Origin: Coriobacteriales bacterium
GTDB lineage: Bacteria > Actinomycetota > Coriobacteriia > Coriobacteriales > UBA8131
Length of the DNA: 64,000 bases
Direction of reading: 5' to 3'
Assembly (NCBI GenBank): GCA_031282405.1
Contig: JAITDU010000045.1
Location: forward strand, 62,001 to 126,000
The notes below the pieces were generated by a model, which saw only the letters and a list, made by a program, of their open reading frames with translations, was not told the origin of the DNA and searched no databases. Below, piece after piece: positions 20,348 to 28,771 of the stretch. The position numbers and the translations under genes are program-made. How positions within the stretch are numbered: position 1 is the first letter of the stretch; the number at the start of each line of letters is the position of its first letter.

Positions 20348-20584
20348 TCAGTTCAGGTATTTCTCACTTAAATAATCGATGATGTCATCGGACTCATAGA
20401 GTGGACGATCACCGATGAACAGGCACGGCACCTGGTTTTTGCCGCCATGCTTTAAGAGATACTCTTTGTTGGCAGGCTCAGTCGTCGAATGCAGATCAAG
20501 CACGATGCTGTTGCTCTCGAGAAAACGCAACACTTTGAGCGAAAACGGGCAGGTCGGCAGGTAATAGAGCTTGAGTTCGTCCAT
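20348..20584 (-). CDS. Small glutaredoxin/GST-N-like thioredoxin-fold protein
   Basis: A 78-residue protein with the thioredoxin-fold pattern LKLYYLPTCPFSLKVLRFLE (active-site CPFS, a monothiol-type CxxS), then NQVPCLFIGDRPLYESDDIIDYL with the cis-proline VPCL and the ESDDI motif seen in glutathione-S-transferase N-terminal domains and glutaredoxins. It covers just the N-terminal fold. The reductant is not evident; it becomes interesting given the gamma-glutamyl ligase pair 3 kb away. ATG follows AGGAACA about 5 bases upstream. Confidence 0.88.
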   Translation of the reverse strand: MDELKLYYLPTCPFSLKVLRFLESNSIVLDLHSTTEPANKEYLLKHGGKNQVPCLFIGDRPLYESDDIIDYLSEKYLN

Positions 20585-21061
20585 GATTGTTCCTTTCTAT
20601 AGAACATCTGAATCGCCATCAAACATCCAAAATGGACGGTGGGCCTGATGGCGACTTTGTATATTATAACCTCCACAGCTTAAAAGAAGCTTAAAGATGA
20701 AGTCGGTTTTCCGGTCGTTACTTTCTCAATAACAGGCGCATGATCCTCCCCTTTTTACACTTGGTTATGCTCTATCGAGTACATTTGCCACGACCTTTTG
20801 ATAATTCCTTTTATGTACTTGGTTATGCTTATTGACAAAGGGTACTCGTTATGCGACCCGAGGTCCTTTCCTCGTGGTGTCGGTTGAGCTACCATAAAGT
20901 TAAATCAGGTTAACCTTCAGACATTGAATCAGTGGAGCGCGAGTGGTGTATCACTCTAGCCAGGAAAAACCGTTCCATCCTATCAGTTGGTCCGGGCCGC
21001 TCTTTATGGATAACTGCTGATTTGCTATTCTATAGAGTATTATCGATCGTTAGGAGCAGGT
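20585..21061. other. Intergenic region between the glutaredoxin gene and acpP
   Basis: No convincing gene is seen in about 475 bases. ACTTGGTTATGCT occurs twice (20759-20771 and 20818-20830). The last 50 bases before acpP are AT-rich (TATTCTATAGAGTATTAT) and probably hold its promoter. Confidence 0.5.
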
Positions 21062-21310
21062 ATGACAAAATCAACTCTGGAAATCGTCCGAGAAGTATTC
21101 GTAGAAAAGCTCGAAAGCGACCCGGAGACTGTGGTCTTACAAGCCAGTCTGAGCGAGGATTTGGGCGCAGACAGCTTGGATGCCATTGAGGTTATTATGG
21201 CTTTAGAAGAGATCTACGGCAGGGAATTTGAAGGCGAGGACATTGAGAATCTCAAAACTGTAGGTGATGTGGTCGAACTCATCGACAGACTTACACACCA
21301 GGAAGGTTGA
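21062..21310 (+). CDS. acpP: Acyl carrier protein
   Basis: An 82-residue acidic protein with the phosphopantetheine site GADSLDAIEVIMALE (Ser about 38) in the helix-II context. It carries growing acyl chains for fatty-acid synthesis. TAGGAGCAGGT lies directly upstream of ATG 21062. Unlike many genomes, no fab genes lie beside it; the downstream gene is broken. Confidence 0.94.
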   Translation: MTKSTLEIVREVFVEKLESDPETVVLQASLSEDLGADSLDAIEVIMALEEIYGREFEGEDIENLKTVGDVVELIDRLTHQEG

Positions 21311-21313
21311 CGG

Positions 21314-21573
21314 GTGCATGATTTTACGAGAAACACACGCACGGACCAACCGGAAAGTCAAAGTATCAAAGACGATGCCACTGTCGCTTCGATCTCGGTC
21401 AATGCTTTGGCTATCGGCGTATTTGTGATCTCGGCTACCATCGGCATGAATACCGACGTTGACAGCTATTCACCGACATCAATGTGACCCTGAGTGTCAT
21501 ACTCTGTGTGCTGATGGGCGCTTTATATATTCGCCTCGTGCGTTCAGTTTTGTGTACCCGCTGTGTATTTTGA
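21314..21573 (+). pseudogene. Frameshifted small membrane protein gene after acpP
   Basis: A GTG start 3 bases after the acpP stop opens a frame encoding a hydrophilic N-terminus and a hydrophobic helix (SVNALAIGVFVISATIGMN) that ends at TGA 21485-21487. From about 21470 the next helix continues in another frame (NVTLSVILCVLMGALYIRLV) to TGA 21571. Together they would make a two-helix protein of about 85 residues, so a single frameshift best explains the pattern. A sequencing error could give the same result. Confidence 0.5.
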
Positions 21574-21580
21574 AGCGTTT

Positions 21581-21859
21581 TTACAAAGTCTGTTCCAGAA
21601 TATTACGCAGTGCGCTACCACTGCTGCAGTGCGATTGCACAAGTTTGATGTCGCCACACTGTGCTTTTTTCTTGGCGATCTTAACCATTTCGTGTGAGAC
21701 TGGCTTTGTGAACAGAACAATCAGATCGGGGCTACCAATTTGACACTCCAGATTTTTGGACGGCTGCGTATAGACCTTGGCTTTACAGGAATATTCCTTG
21801 CAGATACTTTTATATTGACATTCCATCCGGCAGTGTCCACCGATAATCACTACGCTCAT
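21581..21859 (-). CDS. DUF2325 domain protein
   Basis: A 92-residue protein (ATG 21859; the upstream GTG at 21871 is adjacent to the ribosome site and less likely). It shows the DUF2325 pattern: MSVVIIGGHCRMECQYKSIC, the later SPDLIVLFTKPVSHEMVKIAKKKA and HCSSGSAL. Five cysteines in the first half and one in the last third suggest metal or redox chemistry (inference). The family has no established function. It has its own strong promoter and a dyad operator and runs convergent with the broken gene after acpP. Confidence 0.8.
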   Translation of the reverse strand: MSVVIIGGHCRMECQYKSICKEYSCKAKVYTQPSKNLECQIGSPDLIVLFTKPVSHEMVKIAKKKAQCGDIKLVQSHCSSGSALRNILEQTL

Positions 21860-21887
21860 ATGTCCCAGCACTCCTCTACTTTAGTCG

Positions 21888-21921
21888 GTTAGACGATTCA
21901 AGAAAGTTTACTTTGTCTAAC
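21888..21921 (-). promoter_or_regulatory. Dyad operator candidate upstream of the DUF2325 gene
   Basis: GTTAGAC (21888-21894) and GTCTAAC (21915-21921) are perfect inverted arms, and between them AAAGTTTACTTT (21903-21914) is a second dyad. They lie just downstream of the -10 box on the minus strand, the place of a repressor site. TTAGAC-type arms recall metal-dependent DtxR/MntR-family operators, but this is only a resemblance. Confidence 0.5.
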
Positions 21922-21924
21922 TTA

Positions 21925-21955
21925 ATTATAAAGCATCAATAGAGGGAGCTGTCAA
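21925..21955 (-). promoter_or_regulatory. Strong sigma-70-type promoter for the DUF2325 gene
   Basis: On the minus strand TTGACA (21955-21950) and TATAAT (21930-21925) both match the consensus, with a 19-base spacer (longer than the ideal 17; a TTTATA alternative gives 17). Transcription would enter the dyad and the gene. Confidence 0.6.
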
Positions 21956-22073
21956 GGGTTTAGGGAGAAAATTTTTAAAAATCGAGAGAGAAGGAGCGGG
22001 TGACCAAGAAGCGCTACAGCCCACCATGCGTATCGTCAAGCGAAAGAAGGGACAAGGTGTATCAAAATATCTC

Positions 22074-22149
22074 TGGAGCCAACGACCGGACTCGAACCGG
22101 TGGCCTGCTGATTACGAATCAGCTGCTCTACCAACTGAGCTACGTTGGC
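22074..22149 (-). tRNA. tRNA-Thr(CGT)
   Basis: A 76-base cloverleaf on the minus strand: acceptor GCCAACG/CGTTGGC, anticodon CGT in loop TTCGTAA, T-loop TTCGAGT, discriminator T, CCA encoded. Confidence 0.95.
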
Positions 22150-22230
22150 CCAACTCTTATATTATGCAAAAAACTTGTCCAGTATACCATCCACAGATCA
22201 GATGAGGGGAAGTAATGGCCTGCCTGCGTA

Positions 22231-23514
22231 CTATGCATTAGCGGCGGTCAATAACGCATGGGTCCGATTTACGGCTTCCCATGTGAACTCAGGTAGCTCA
22301 CGGCCAAAGTGACCATACGTCGCAGTCTTCAAAAATATCGGCCTGAGCAAGTCCAGATCTCGAATAATGGCCGCCGGCCTCAAATCGAAGACCTGCTCTA
22401 CGGCTGTGGTTATCTGCCGCTCCTCAACTGTGTTAGTACCCATGCAGTCAACCATCAAAGACAGTGGACGGGCCATGCCGATACCATAGGCAATCTGCAC
22501 TTCTGCGCGCTGAGCCAAACCGCTGGCGACAATATTTTTGGCTATCCAACGGGCAGCATATGATGCTGAGCGGTCGACCTTCGTGCAGTCCTTGCCCGAA
22601 AATGCACCGCCACCGTGGCGGGAATAACCGCCATAGGTATCGGCGATGATCTTGCGTCCGGTTAGTCCCGTATCTGCCGCTGGTCCACCAGCCACGAAAC
22701 GCCCCGTGGGATTGACATACACTTCGGCATCTTGCCAGGGCAGTCCGGATTCATCAAGCACCGGCCGTATTACCTGCCTAATCAGGTCAGTCTTGATGTA
22801 ACGTTCGATATCGGCTCGATCTTCGTGCTGACTGGAGAGGAGCACGGTTTCGACTGCAACAGGACGACCACTGCGGTAGCGCACACCTACTTGAGTTTTG
22901 CCGTCTGGCCTCAGGTAATCCAGGTTGCCGTCCTTGCGTACCTGAGCCAGGCGTTGAGACAGCCGTTGCGCCAGATAAATTGGCACAGGCATCAATGTTG
23001 AGGTCTCCGTGCAGGCAAAGCCAAACATGAGGCCTTGGTCGCCGGCACCGATGCGCTCTAGGGGATCGCTTGTGGCATTGCCATGTTGAACCTCGAAAGA
23101 CTCATCGACCCCTCGGGCAATATCGGGGCTTTGTTCATGGATGGAATTGGTTATACCGATAGAACGATAGTGGAAGCCTGAGTCTGGATCAGTGTAGCCA
23201 ATATCTGCTACGACATCGCGCACAAGCCGGTCGATATCCACGTAGGCCGCAGTGCGAATCTCGCCCGCCAGGAACACCTGACCTTCGGTTACCATGACCT
23301 CGCAGGCCACCCGTGCTTCGCTGACCTCAGTATGCTTGCCTGCAGGAGTCTTGTAGCCACCGAGCATAAGCTCAATCTCCTTGGCAATAATGCTGTCGAG
23401 AATAGCATCGGATATCTGATCGCAGACCTTGTCCGGGTGCCCTTCGGTCACACTCTCGGAAGTGAACACATAATCACCGCGACCTGCGGACGTGTATCTG
23501 TTATCTGCTGGCAT
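22231..23514 (-). CDS. metK: S-adenosylmethionine synthase
   Basis: This enzyme makes SAM from methionine and ATP. The start is MPADNRYTS (23514), preceded by GGGAGAAACG; the 19 residues upstream in the track are not family-like. The 427-residue protein has ESVTEGHPDKVCDQISDAIL, the P-loop-like GAGDQGLMFGFA, and GGGAFSGKDCTKVDRSASY. I looked for a SAM riboswitch in the 120-base leader and saw none. Confidence 0.96.
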   Translation of the reverse strand: MPADNRYTSAGRGDYVFTSESVTEGHPDKVCDQISDAILDSIIAKEIELMLGGYKTPAGKHTEVSEARVACEVMVTEGQVFLAGEIRTAAYVDIDRLVRDVVADIGYTDPDSGFHYRSIGITNSIHEQSPDIARGVDESFEVQHGNATSDPLERIGAGDQGLMFGFACTETSTLMPVPIYLAQRLSQRLAQVRKDGNLDYLRPDGKTQVGVRYRSGRPVAVETVLLSSQHEDRADIERYIKTDLIRQVIRPVLDESGLPWQDAEVYVNPTGRFVAGGPAADTGLTGRKIIADTYGGYSRHGGGAFSGKDCTKVDRSASYAARWIAKNIVASGLAQRAEVQIAYGIGMARPLSLMVDCMGTNTVEERQITTAVEQVFDLRPAAIIRDLDLLRPIFLKTATYGHFGRELPEFTWEAVNRTHALLTAANA

Positions 23515-23633
23515 CGTTTCTCCCTGATTTCTCTGGTTTCTTTGACCTGGGTGCTCATCCCTTGGCAGCACATATTATGCATATATCTTAAAAAGGTGAT
23601 AGGTGCACACAAGCAATACGCTACAATAACAGA

Positions 23634-25142
23634 ATGAACATCTTTTTTGAACAGAACGGGCCGGCCGTCAGTATCACCGGCTTTTTGGATAAGGCCGCCT
23701 ATTCTGAATGCTCCGACTGTCTGGGTTTTGAACTTGAGCATTTCATCGTAACACAGGAAACAGGTCAGCCCGTAGGCTATTTATCCGAAGACACCAAAGA
23801 CGAAGCCTGCGTTGAGCAGATCATGTTGACGCTGGCATCGTCATACGAGCAAAGCATCTACGAACGGGGCAGCGATGGAAAAGATCATTTATTTGGTTTG
23901 ACACGCGGGTATACGGCGCTTTCTCTGGAACCAGGCGCACAGTTAGAGATAAGCATTGGCCCGCTGCGTCGCCTGAGAGAAATAGAACAGGAATATCACC
24001 GCTTCAGATCGGAACTGGACCCTGTTATAGAAGCCCTGGGGCTCAAACTTGCGCTTGTGGGGTATCACCCTACCGCCCAGGCACACAACATCCCGCTCAT
24101 TCCCAAATTGCGTTATCAGTTTATGGACCAACACTTTGCTTCTACCGGTCGCCACGGCATCTGCATGATGCGGGCCACGGCATCCACCCAGGTATCGGTG
24201 GACTACCTCGATCAGGATGATGCCATACAAAAGCTCAGAGTGGCTACGGCACTCGGCCCGCTGCTCGCCTTTCTTACCGACAACTCGCCAGTGTTTGAAT
24301 CGGCGCAAATAGGAGCTCTGGGGGCTTCTCTCCCAACTGACAGGACGGTAGATAGCGCTACAGATGAGATTACCGGCGCTGCGACTGTGACAAACAACGC
24401 AAGGGTGACTTCTCTTAATCGTTCAATTGATAAGACGAACAGCGAGTTGGTAACTCCCAGCGGTCTGGCGCTACCAAATAGAATGGCCCGCATGGCCTGT
24501 TGGGATGACACCGACCCCGATAGAAGCCTTGTGCCTCCGGGCCTATTCGATGATGACTTTGACTTTTACCACTATGCCCAAGGCTTGCTCAGAGCACCGG
24601 CTATATTCACACCTGCCGGTCAGACTGCCACTGCGGCAGCAGCACAGATGCTTGATTCAGAAAAACCGCTGGAATATACCGGCTTTCGCAGCTTTAATGA
24701 ACTTCTTTCTTCAGAGGCCCTTGACGACGCAGCTATCTTGCATATCTTGTCGATGTTTTTCTATGATGCCCGCTTTAAATCCTATGTAGAAATCCGCCAA
24801 GCCGACGCTCTGCCTTTTGAGTATGCGTTGGCTTACACGGCGTTGATCAAAGGAGTGTTTTATAACCCGGCCGCCGTTGAGTATTACTCGACACGGTTTA
24901 CGTTCATGGATGCCACTCAGGTGGCCTTTGCCAAGACCGCACTGCGCAAGAGCGGCTACGATGCGCTTGTCTATCGACGAGCGGTCCACGAATGGCTTGA
25001 CGAACTCTTGGAGTTCGCGCGGGCGGGCCTACCCAAAGGCGAGCTGGAGTATCTTGCGCCCTTGGCACAGCTGATCGAGACCAGACGGACAGTTTTGGAT
25101 TTACACTACGAAAAGTGCCCTTTTGCCCCTCACGCAAGGTGA
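23634..25142 (+). CDS. Glutamate-cysteine ligase family (GCS2-like) enzyme
   Basis: A 502-residue ATP-dependent gamma-glutamyl ligase. LGFELEHFIV (about residues 30-40) matches the glutamate-binding start of the family, EPGAQLEISIGP (about 99-110) is the metal/ATP loop, and HGICMMRATASTQVSVDY (about 182-200) matches the R-x-x-STQVN-like segment of plant-type and EgtA-type enzymes. Residues about 225-280 are a Thr/Ala/Asn-rich insert. The expected product is gamma-Glu-Cys or another gamma-glutamyl amide. A 9-base gap joins it to the ATP-grasp gene, so the two should act in sequence. It is divergent from metK, which may be relevant to sulfur metabolism. Confidence 0.85.
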   Translation: MNIFFEQNGPAVSITGFLDKAAYSECSDCLGFELEHFIVTQETGQPVGYLSEDTKDEACVEQIMLTLASSYEQSIYERGSDGKDHLFGLTRGYTALSLEPGAQLEISIGPLRRLREIEQEYHRFRSELDPVIEALGLKLALVGYHPTAQAHNIPLIPKLRYQFMDQHFASTGRHGICMMRATASTQVSVDYLDQDDAIQKLRVATALGPLLAFLTDNSPVFESAQIGALGASLPTDRTVDSATDEITGAATVTNNARVTSLNRSIDKTNSELVTPSGLALPNRMARMACWDDTDPDRSLVPPGLFDDDFDFYHYAQGLLRAPAIFTPAGQTATAAAAQMLDSEKPLEYTGFRSFNELLSSEALDDAAILHILSMFFYDARFKSYVEIRQADALPFEYALAYTALIKGVFYNPAAVEYYSTRFTFMDATQVAFAKTALRKSGYDALVYRRAVHEWLDELLEFARAGLPKGELEYLAPLAQLIETRRTVLDLHYEKCPFAPHAR

Positions 25143-25151
25143 TAGCGACGA

Positions 25152-26942
25152 ATGATGCGACACAAGCAACACCAACAAGATAACGGGGGAGAAAAGCCGG
25201 ACGACCCTGTCTTTGACAGTGCCGGTCATACGTATCACGCACATTTTTCCTCCTCTCGAATAGACGCGCTGCAACGGGCTTATCGCGAGGTCTTTTCGTC
25301 ACTAAAGGGTGATGTGACTGGGCGGATTACTGCGGCGACGTATCTCAATACCTCCAGCGCCTTTTATCACGATCGCGTCATTGGCATGGGCTTTCTCCCT
25401 AAACTCTATGATGAAGCTGCACTTAGCTATTTTGATACTATAGTAGCAACAACCTACCGTATTCTGGATAAGATAACCCAGCACTACCTTCGAGACGACG
25501 AGTATCGACGACTATTCAGATTCTCGCCGTTGTTGGAGTCGTTGATTTGCCTGCCCAGCAGTTACGCTGCTACGATACCGATCGCCCGGTTCGATATCTT
25601 TTTGGATGAACAGAGCGGCGATTTCATGTTCTGTGAATTCAATACCGATGGTTCCAGTGCTATGAATGAAGATCGCGAAGTCTGTAATGCTCTTGCAACC
25701 ACACCGAGCCTTGCCAACTTCTCGGCTACGCACCGGGTTTGTGCTCAGGAACTGTTCGACAACTGGATCGACGCTTTTTTACGCATATACGAGAGCTCAA
25801 GCGCCGCTCGTCCCAACCCGACCGTAGCCATAGTTGATTATCGTCGTAGCGCCACTATGACCGAGCATCGGGAGTTTTGCAGGCGTTTTATGGCTCGCGG
25901 CGTTAATTGTCTCATCGCCGATATAGCAGACCTGGCCTTTATTGATGGCGCGCTGTACGCCACTAACACCGAGCCGGATACTCGCGATTTTGACCCTGCA
26001 GATAAGGATGTTGCGTCTCGTCACCTTGAATCCAGACAGCCCATACGAGTGGACGCTATCTACCGGCGAGCGGTAACACACGAAATCGTTGCGGAACTGG
26101 AACAGGAACTGGAGCAAGAGTCGCAGCCTACCGGCCAGGCGCGCCGCCAAATTTTTGAGCGACTTTTAAGTGGTAATTCAGTGTGCTCAGATCCAAGCGA
26201 TTGTACAGGAGCTCGCGCCTTGCTTGTGGCGGTCGCTACAGGAAGCGTCTGTATGCTGGGCGACTTTAAGACTCAGGTCGCCCATTCCAAAGCGGTTTTC
26301 GTTGTGCTGCATCTGCCTGAGACCCAGGCTATCCTGAGCGCCTCAGAGCGTGATTTTATCCGTCGGCACGTGCCCTACACTACCTGGTTAGATGCCGACA
26401 GCATTGATCTGAACGCGGCCAAAGCGAATAAGGATCGCTGGATTATCAAGCCGGTGGATGGCTATGCCACCATGGGGGTATTTGCAGGAAGGGGGCTTGG
26501 TGCTGAGGAGTGGGAGCGACTCATAGATGAACACAGTAACGATGGCTATGTCATTCAAGAATACTGTCAGCAATATGCGACGCTTAACACACTGCCCCTA
26601 CCTCTGGATTCTCAGGGCCAGCCGATGTTCTCTCGTCCCAACGACATTCAAAGGGCCGTCAGGGCCGGACGCTTTGATGCCCAACACCTTGAGCCGTATC
26701 ATACGCTTACCGGACTGTTTAGTTACGATGGCCGTTTTTCCGGAGTCTATGTTCGTGCCGGCCAAGATGCCCTGATTGTCGGTTTTCGCGGCGGCATTAC
26801 TCTGGGCTCATTACTTTGCGATGTCTCTGAATTCTGTGATTTGGCGATAGTCCCTCGGCATCTCGATGTTGCTTCGTCTCGACTTTATGAGTGTCGCAAC
26901 GATTATCTGCCGCCTGCGTCGGACGCATCTGAATTAAAATAG
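25152..26942 (+). CDS. ATP-grasp ligase resembling the glutathionylspermidine-synthase family
   Basis: A 596-residue protein. FMFCEFNTDGSSAMNEDRE (about residues 158-176) resembles the E-x-N-x-D-T/G metal/ATP motif of glutathionylspermidine-synthase-like ATP-grasp enzymes. DRWIIKPVDGYATMGVF (about 428-444) supplies the nucleotide-binding lysine and flexible loop, and a C-terminal LFSYDGRFSGVYVRAGQ...GGITLG segment completes the fold. It is not a normal GshB. As the partner of the GCS-like enzyme it probably joins the gamma-glutamyl dipeptide carboxylate to an amine, giving glutathione or a related peptide or amide; the acceptor cannot be told from sequence. A Glu/Gln/Arg-rich linker lies near residues 315-340. 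Confidence 0.7.
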   Translation: MMRHKQHQQDNGGEKPDDPVFDSAGHTYHAHFSSSRIDALQRAYREVFSSLKGDVTGRITAATYLNTSSAFYHDRVIGMGFLPKLYDEAALSYFDTIVATTYRILDKITQHYLRDDEYRRLFRFSPLLESLICLPSSYAATIPIARFDIFLDEQSGDFMFCEFNTDGSSAMNEDREVCNALATTPSLANFSATHRVCAQELFDNWIDAFLRIYESSSAARPNPTVAIVDYRRSATMTEHREFCRRFMARGVNCLIADIADLAFIDGALYATNTEPDTRDFDPADKDVASRHLESRQPIRVDAIYRRAVTHEIVAELEQELEQESQPTGQARRQIFERLLSGNSVCSDPSDCTGARALLVAVATGSVCMLGDFKTQVAHSKAVFVVLHLPETQAILSASERDFIRRHVPYTTWLDADSIDLNAAKANKDRWIIKPVDGYATMGVFAGRGLGAEEWERLIDEHSNDGYVIQEYCQQYATLNTLPLPLDSQGQPMFSRPNDIQRAVRAGRFDAQHLEPYHTLTGLFSYDGRFSGVYVRAGQDALIVGFRGGITLGSLLCDVSEFCDLAIVPRHLDVASSRLYECRNDYLPPASDASELK

Positions 26943-27032
26943 TCTGAATATCGCGAGAAATGCCAAAGTGTACCGTGCGGCAGCACTGTCGGCCTATTGA
27001 ACTATTGAACATCAGGAAACGGAGCCAGGAGA

Positions 27033-28601
27033 ATGGACGACACTCCCGTCAGGGTGCGCTTTGCGCCCTCGCCCACCGGATATTTGCATATCGGTGGTGC
27101 CAGGACAGCTATCTATAATTGGGCGTATGCCAAAAATCAGGGCGGCAGCTTTATTTTGCGCATTGAGGATACCGACCGTCAAAGATCTTTGCCGGAACAC
27201 ACTGCGCAGATACTGCGCTCGTTGCGCTGGTTGGGCTTGGATTGGGATGAAGGACCCGACGTAGGCGGTGCCTTTGGACCATATCTGCAATCCCAACAAC
27301 GCTTAGTCTACGACCAGGCTTTGACAAAATTGCGCCAAAACGACAGTGTCTACCCCTGCTTTTGTACGTCCGCAGAGCTAAAGGCCAAACGGGAGGCTGC
27401 ATTGGCGGCTCGGACTTACACTGGCTACGACCGCACCTGTCGTTTTGTCGACGCGGACGAGGCCGCCCGGCGGATAGCCGCGGGCGAGGCACATACCTGG
27501 CGCATTAAGCTGCCTTTGGATCGTGACGCTGTAGCCTTTGACGATCTGGTATTTGGTCATATCAAGGTTGGTCTTGAGCAACTAGATGATTTTATCTTGG
27601 TACGGGCAGACGGCTCACCCACCTATAACTTTGCTGTGAGTGTGGATGATTCCCATATGCGCATCAGCCACGTCATTCGTGGCGATGATCATCTGAGCAA
27701 CACCCCCAAACAGATACTCGTTTTTGAAGCGCTGGAAAGCAAGGTGCCTGCCTTTGCACATCTATCGATGATCTTGGGCAACGATGGTAAGCGGCTTTCG
27801 AAACGTCACGGTGCCACCTCACTTGAGTTCTATCGAGACACGGGCGTACTACCCGAGGCACTGCTGAACTATCTGGCACTTTTGGGTTGGTCGTTAGATG
27901 GACAGACTACCTTATTTGACGCTGAGTGTCTGAAAAGCGCATTTTCGTTGCAACGGGTATCAAAAAACCCGGCGATATTCGATACAGAAAAGTTATTATG
28001 GGTGAACCAGGCTTATCTCAAAAGACTGAGTCCGCAAGCTTTTCTCGATGTCTGGCAACCCTATCTGCTGGAGGCTGGATTGCTGCGCGGCAAGACCTCG
28101 GTGGCCCAGGCCTTAGCGTTGCACAATAACGCAGAGGAGAGCGCTGTCTGTCCGGCATCCAAGCCGATCCAGGAGGCTGTCCAAGCTGACATCGAGGCCA
28201 ACCGTGAATGGTATCTGCAGATACCACCACTGGTTGTCGAACGCGTCAAGCTGCTGGCCGAAGTCAATGGCATCTGTGCCTATCTGTTTTGCGGCGACGA
28301 GGTGCCCTTCGACGAGCGCTCGATTCAAAAATGTTTGAAGCCAGAGGGGACGACTCAGTTGTTGAATGCTGCGATAGACTGTCTTGATACGGCTGAAGTG
28401 CCTTGGCGACTTGAAGCTATCGAACAGGCATTACGCCACCTGCCACAAACCCTGGACGTTAAACCTAAACTGTTGTTCCAGGCGATACGGGTAGCTCTCT
28501 GTGGCACTATGATCTCCCCTCCCCTGTTTGAATCGCTTATCTTGGTGGGTCGAGAGTTCACCTTGAACCGTCTGCGGCGCGCAGCAGCGATTGCAGGTTA
28601 A
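27033..28601 (+). CDS. gltX: Glutamyl-tRNA synthetase
   Basis: A class I aminoacyl-tRNA synthetase of 522 residues. RFAPSPTGYLHIGGARTAIYN contains the HIGH-type motif (HIGG, about residue 18), and KRLSKRHGATS (about residue 251) is the KMSKS equivalent. GDDHLSNTPKQI is also characteristic. The gene starts 90 bases after the ATP-grasp gene with GGAG nearby; co-transcription is possible. Whether it is discriminating depends on gatCAB elsewhere. Confidence 0.96.
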   Translation: MDDTPVRVRFAPSPTGYLHIGGARTAIYNWAYAKNQGGSFILRIEDTDRQRSLPEHTAQILRSLRWLGLDWDEGPDVGGAFGPYLQSQQRLVYDQALTKLRQNDSVYPCFCTSAELKAKREAALAARTYTGYDRTCRFVDADEAARRIAAGEAHTWRIKLPLDRDAVAFDDLVFGHIKVGLEQLDDFILVRADGSPTYNFAVSVDDSHMRISHVIRGDDHLSNTPKQILVFEALESKVPAFAHLSMILGNDGKRLSKRHGATSLEFYRDTGVLPEALLNYLALLGWSLDGQTTLFDAECLKSAFSLQRVSKNPAIFDTEKLLWVNQAYLKRLSPQAFLDVWQPYLLEAGLLRGKTSVAQALALHNNAEESAVCPASKPIQEAVQADIEANREWYLQIPPLVVERVKLLAEVNGICAYLFCGDEVPFDERSIQKCLKPEGTTQLLNAAIDCLDTAEVPWRLEAIEQALRHLPQTLDVKPKLLFQAIRVALCGTMISPPLFESLILVGREFTLNRLRRAAAIAG

Positions 28602-28771
28602 TAGAGTTCATATGCGAATTGATTTTAGAATGCTTCTGTCGCGGTTATAGGATAATATTTGCTAATATATTGATATATTAATTATTTTAAGAGTGCAATC
28701 GCCACGCACATGAGTATCATTCGAAACCAAATTACTTTAAGCAGTATTTTTGGAGGGTTGTCGTCTGTCAT

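Noticed and set aside
20845-20905. tRNA-like sequence on the minus strand (TGGTAGCTCAACCG)
   Set aside because: Only a D-arm-like piece is present; no acceptor stem, anticodon arm or T-loop can be folded.
23515-23633. SAM riboswitch upstream of metK
   Set aside because: The 120-base leader shows no SAM-I, SAM-II or SAM-IV core motif.
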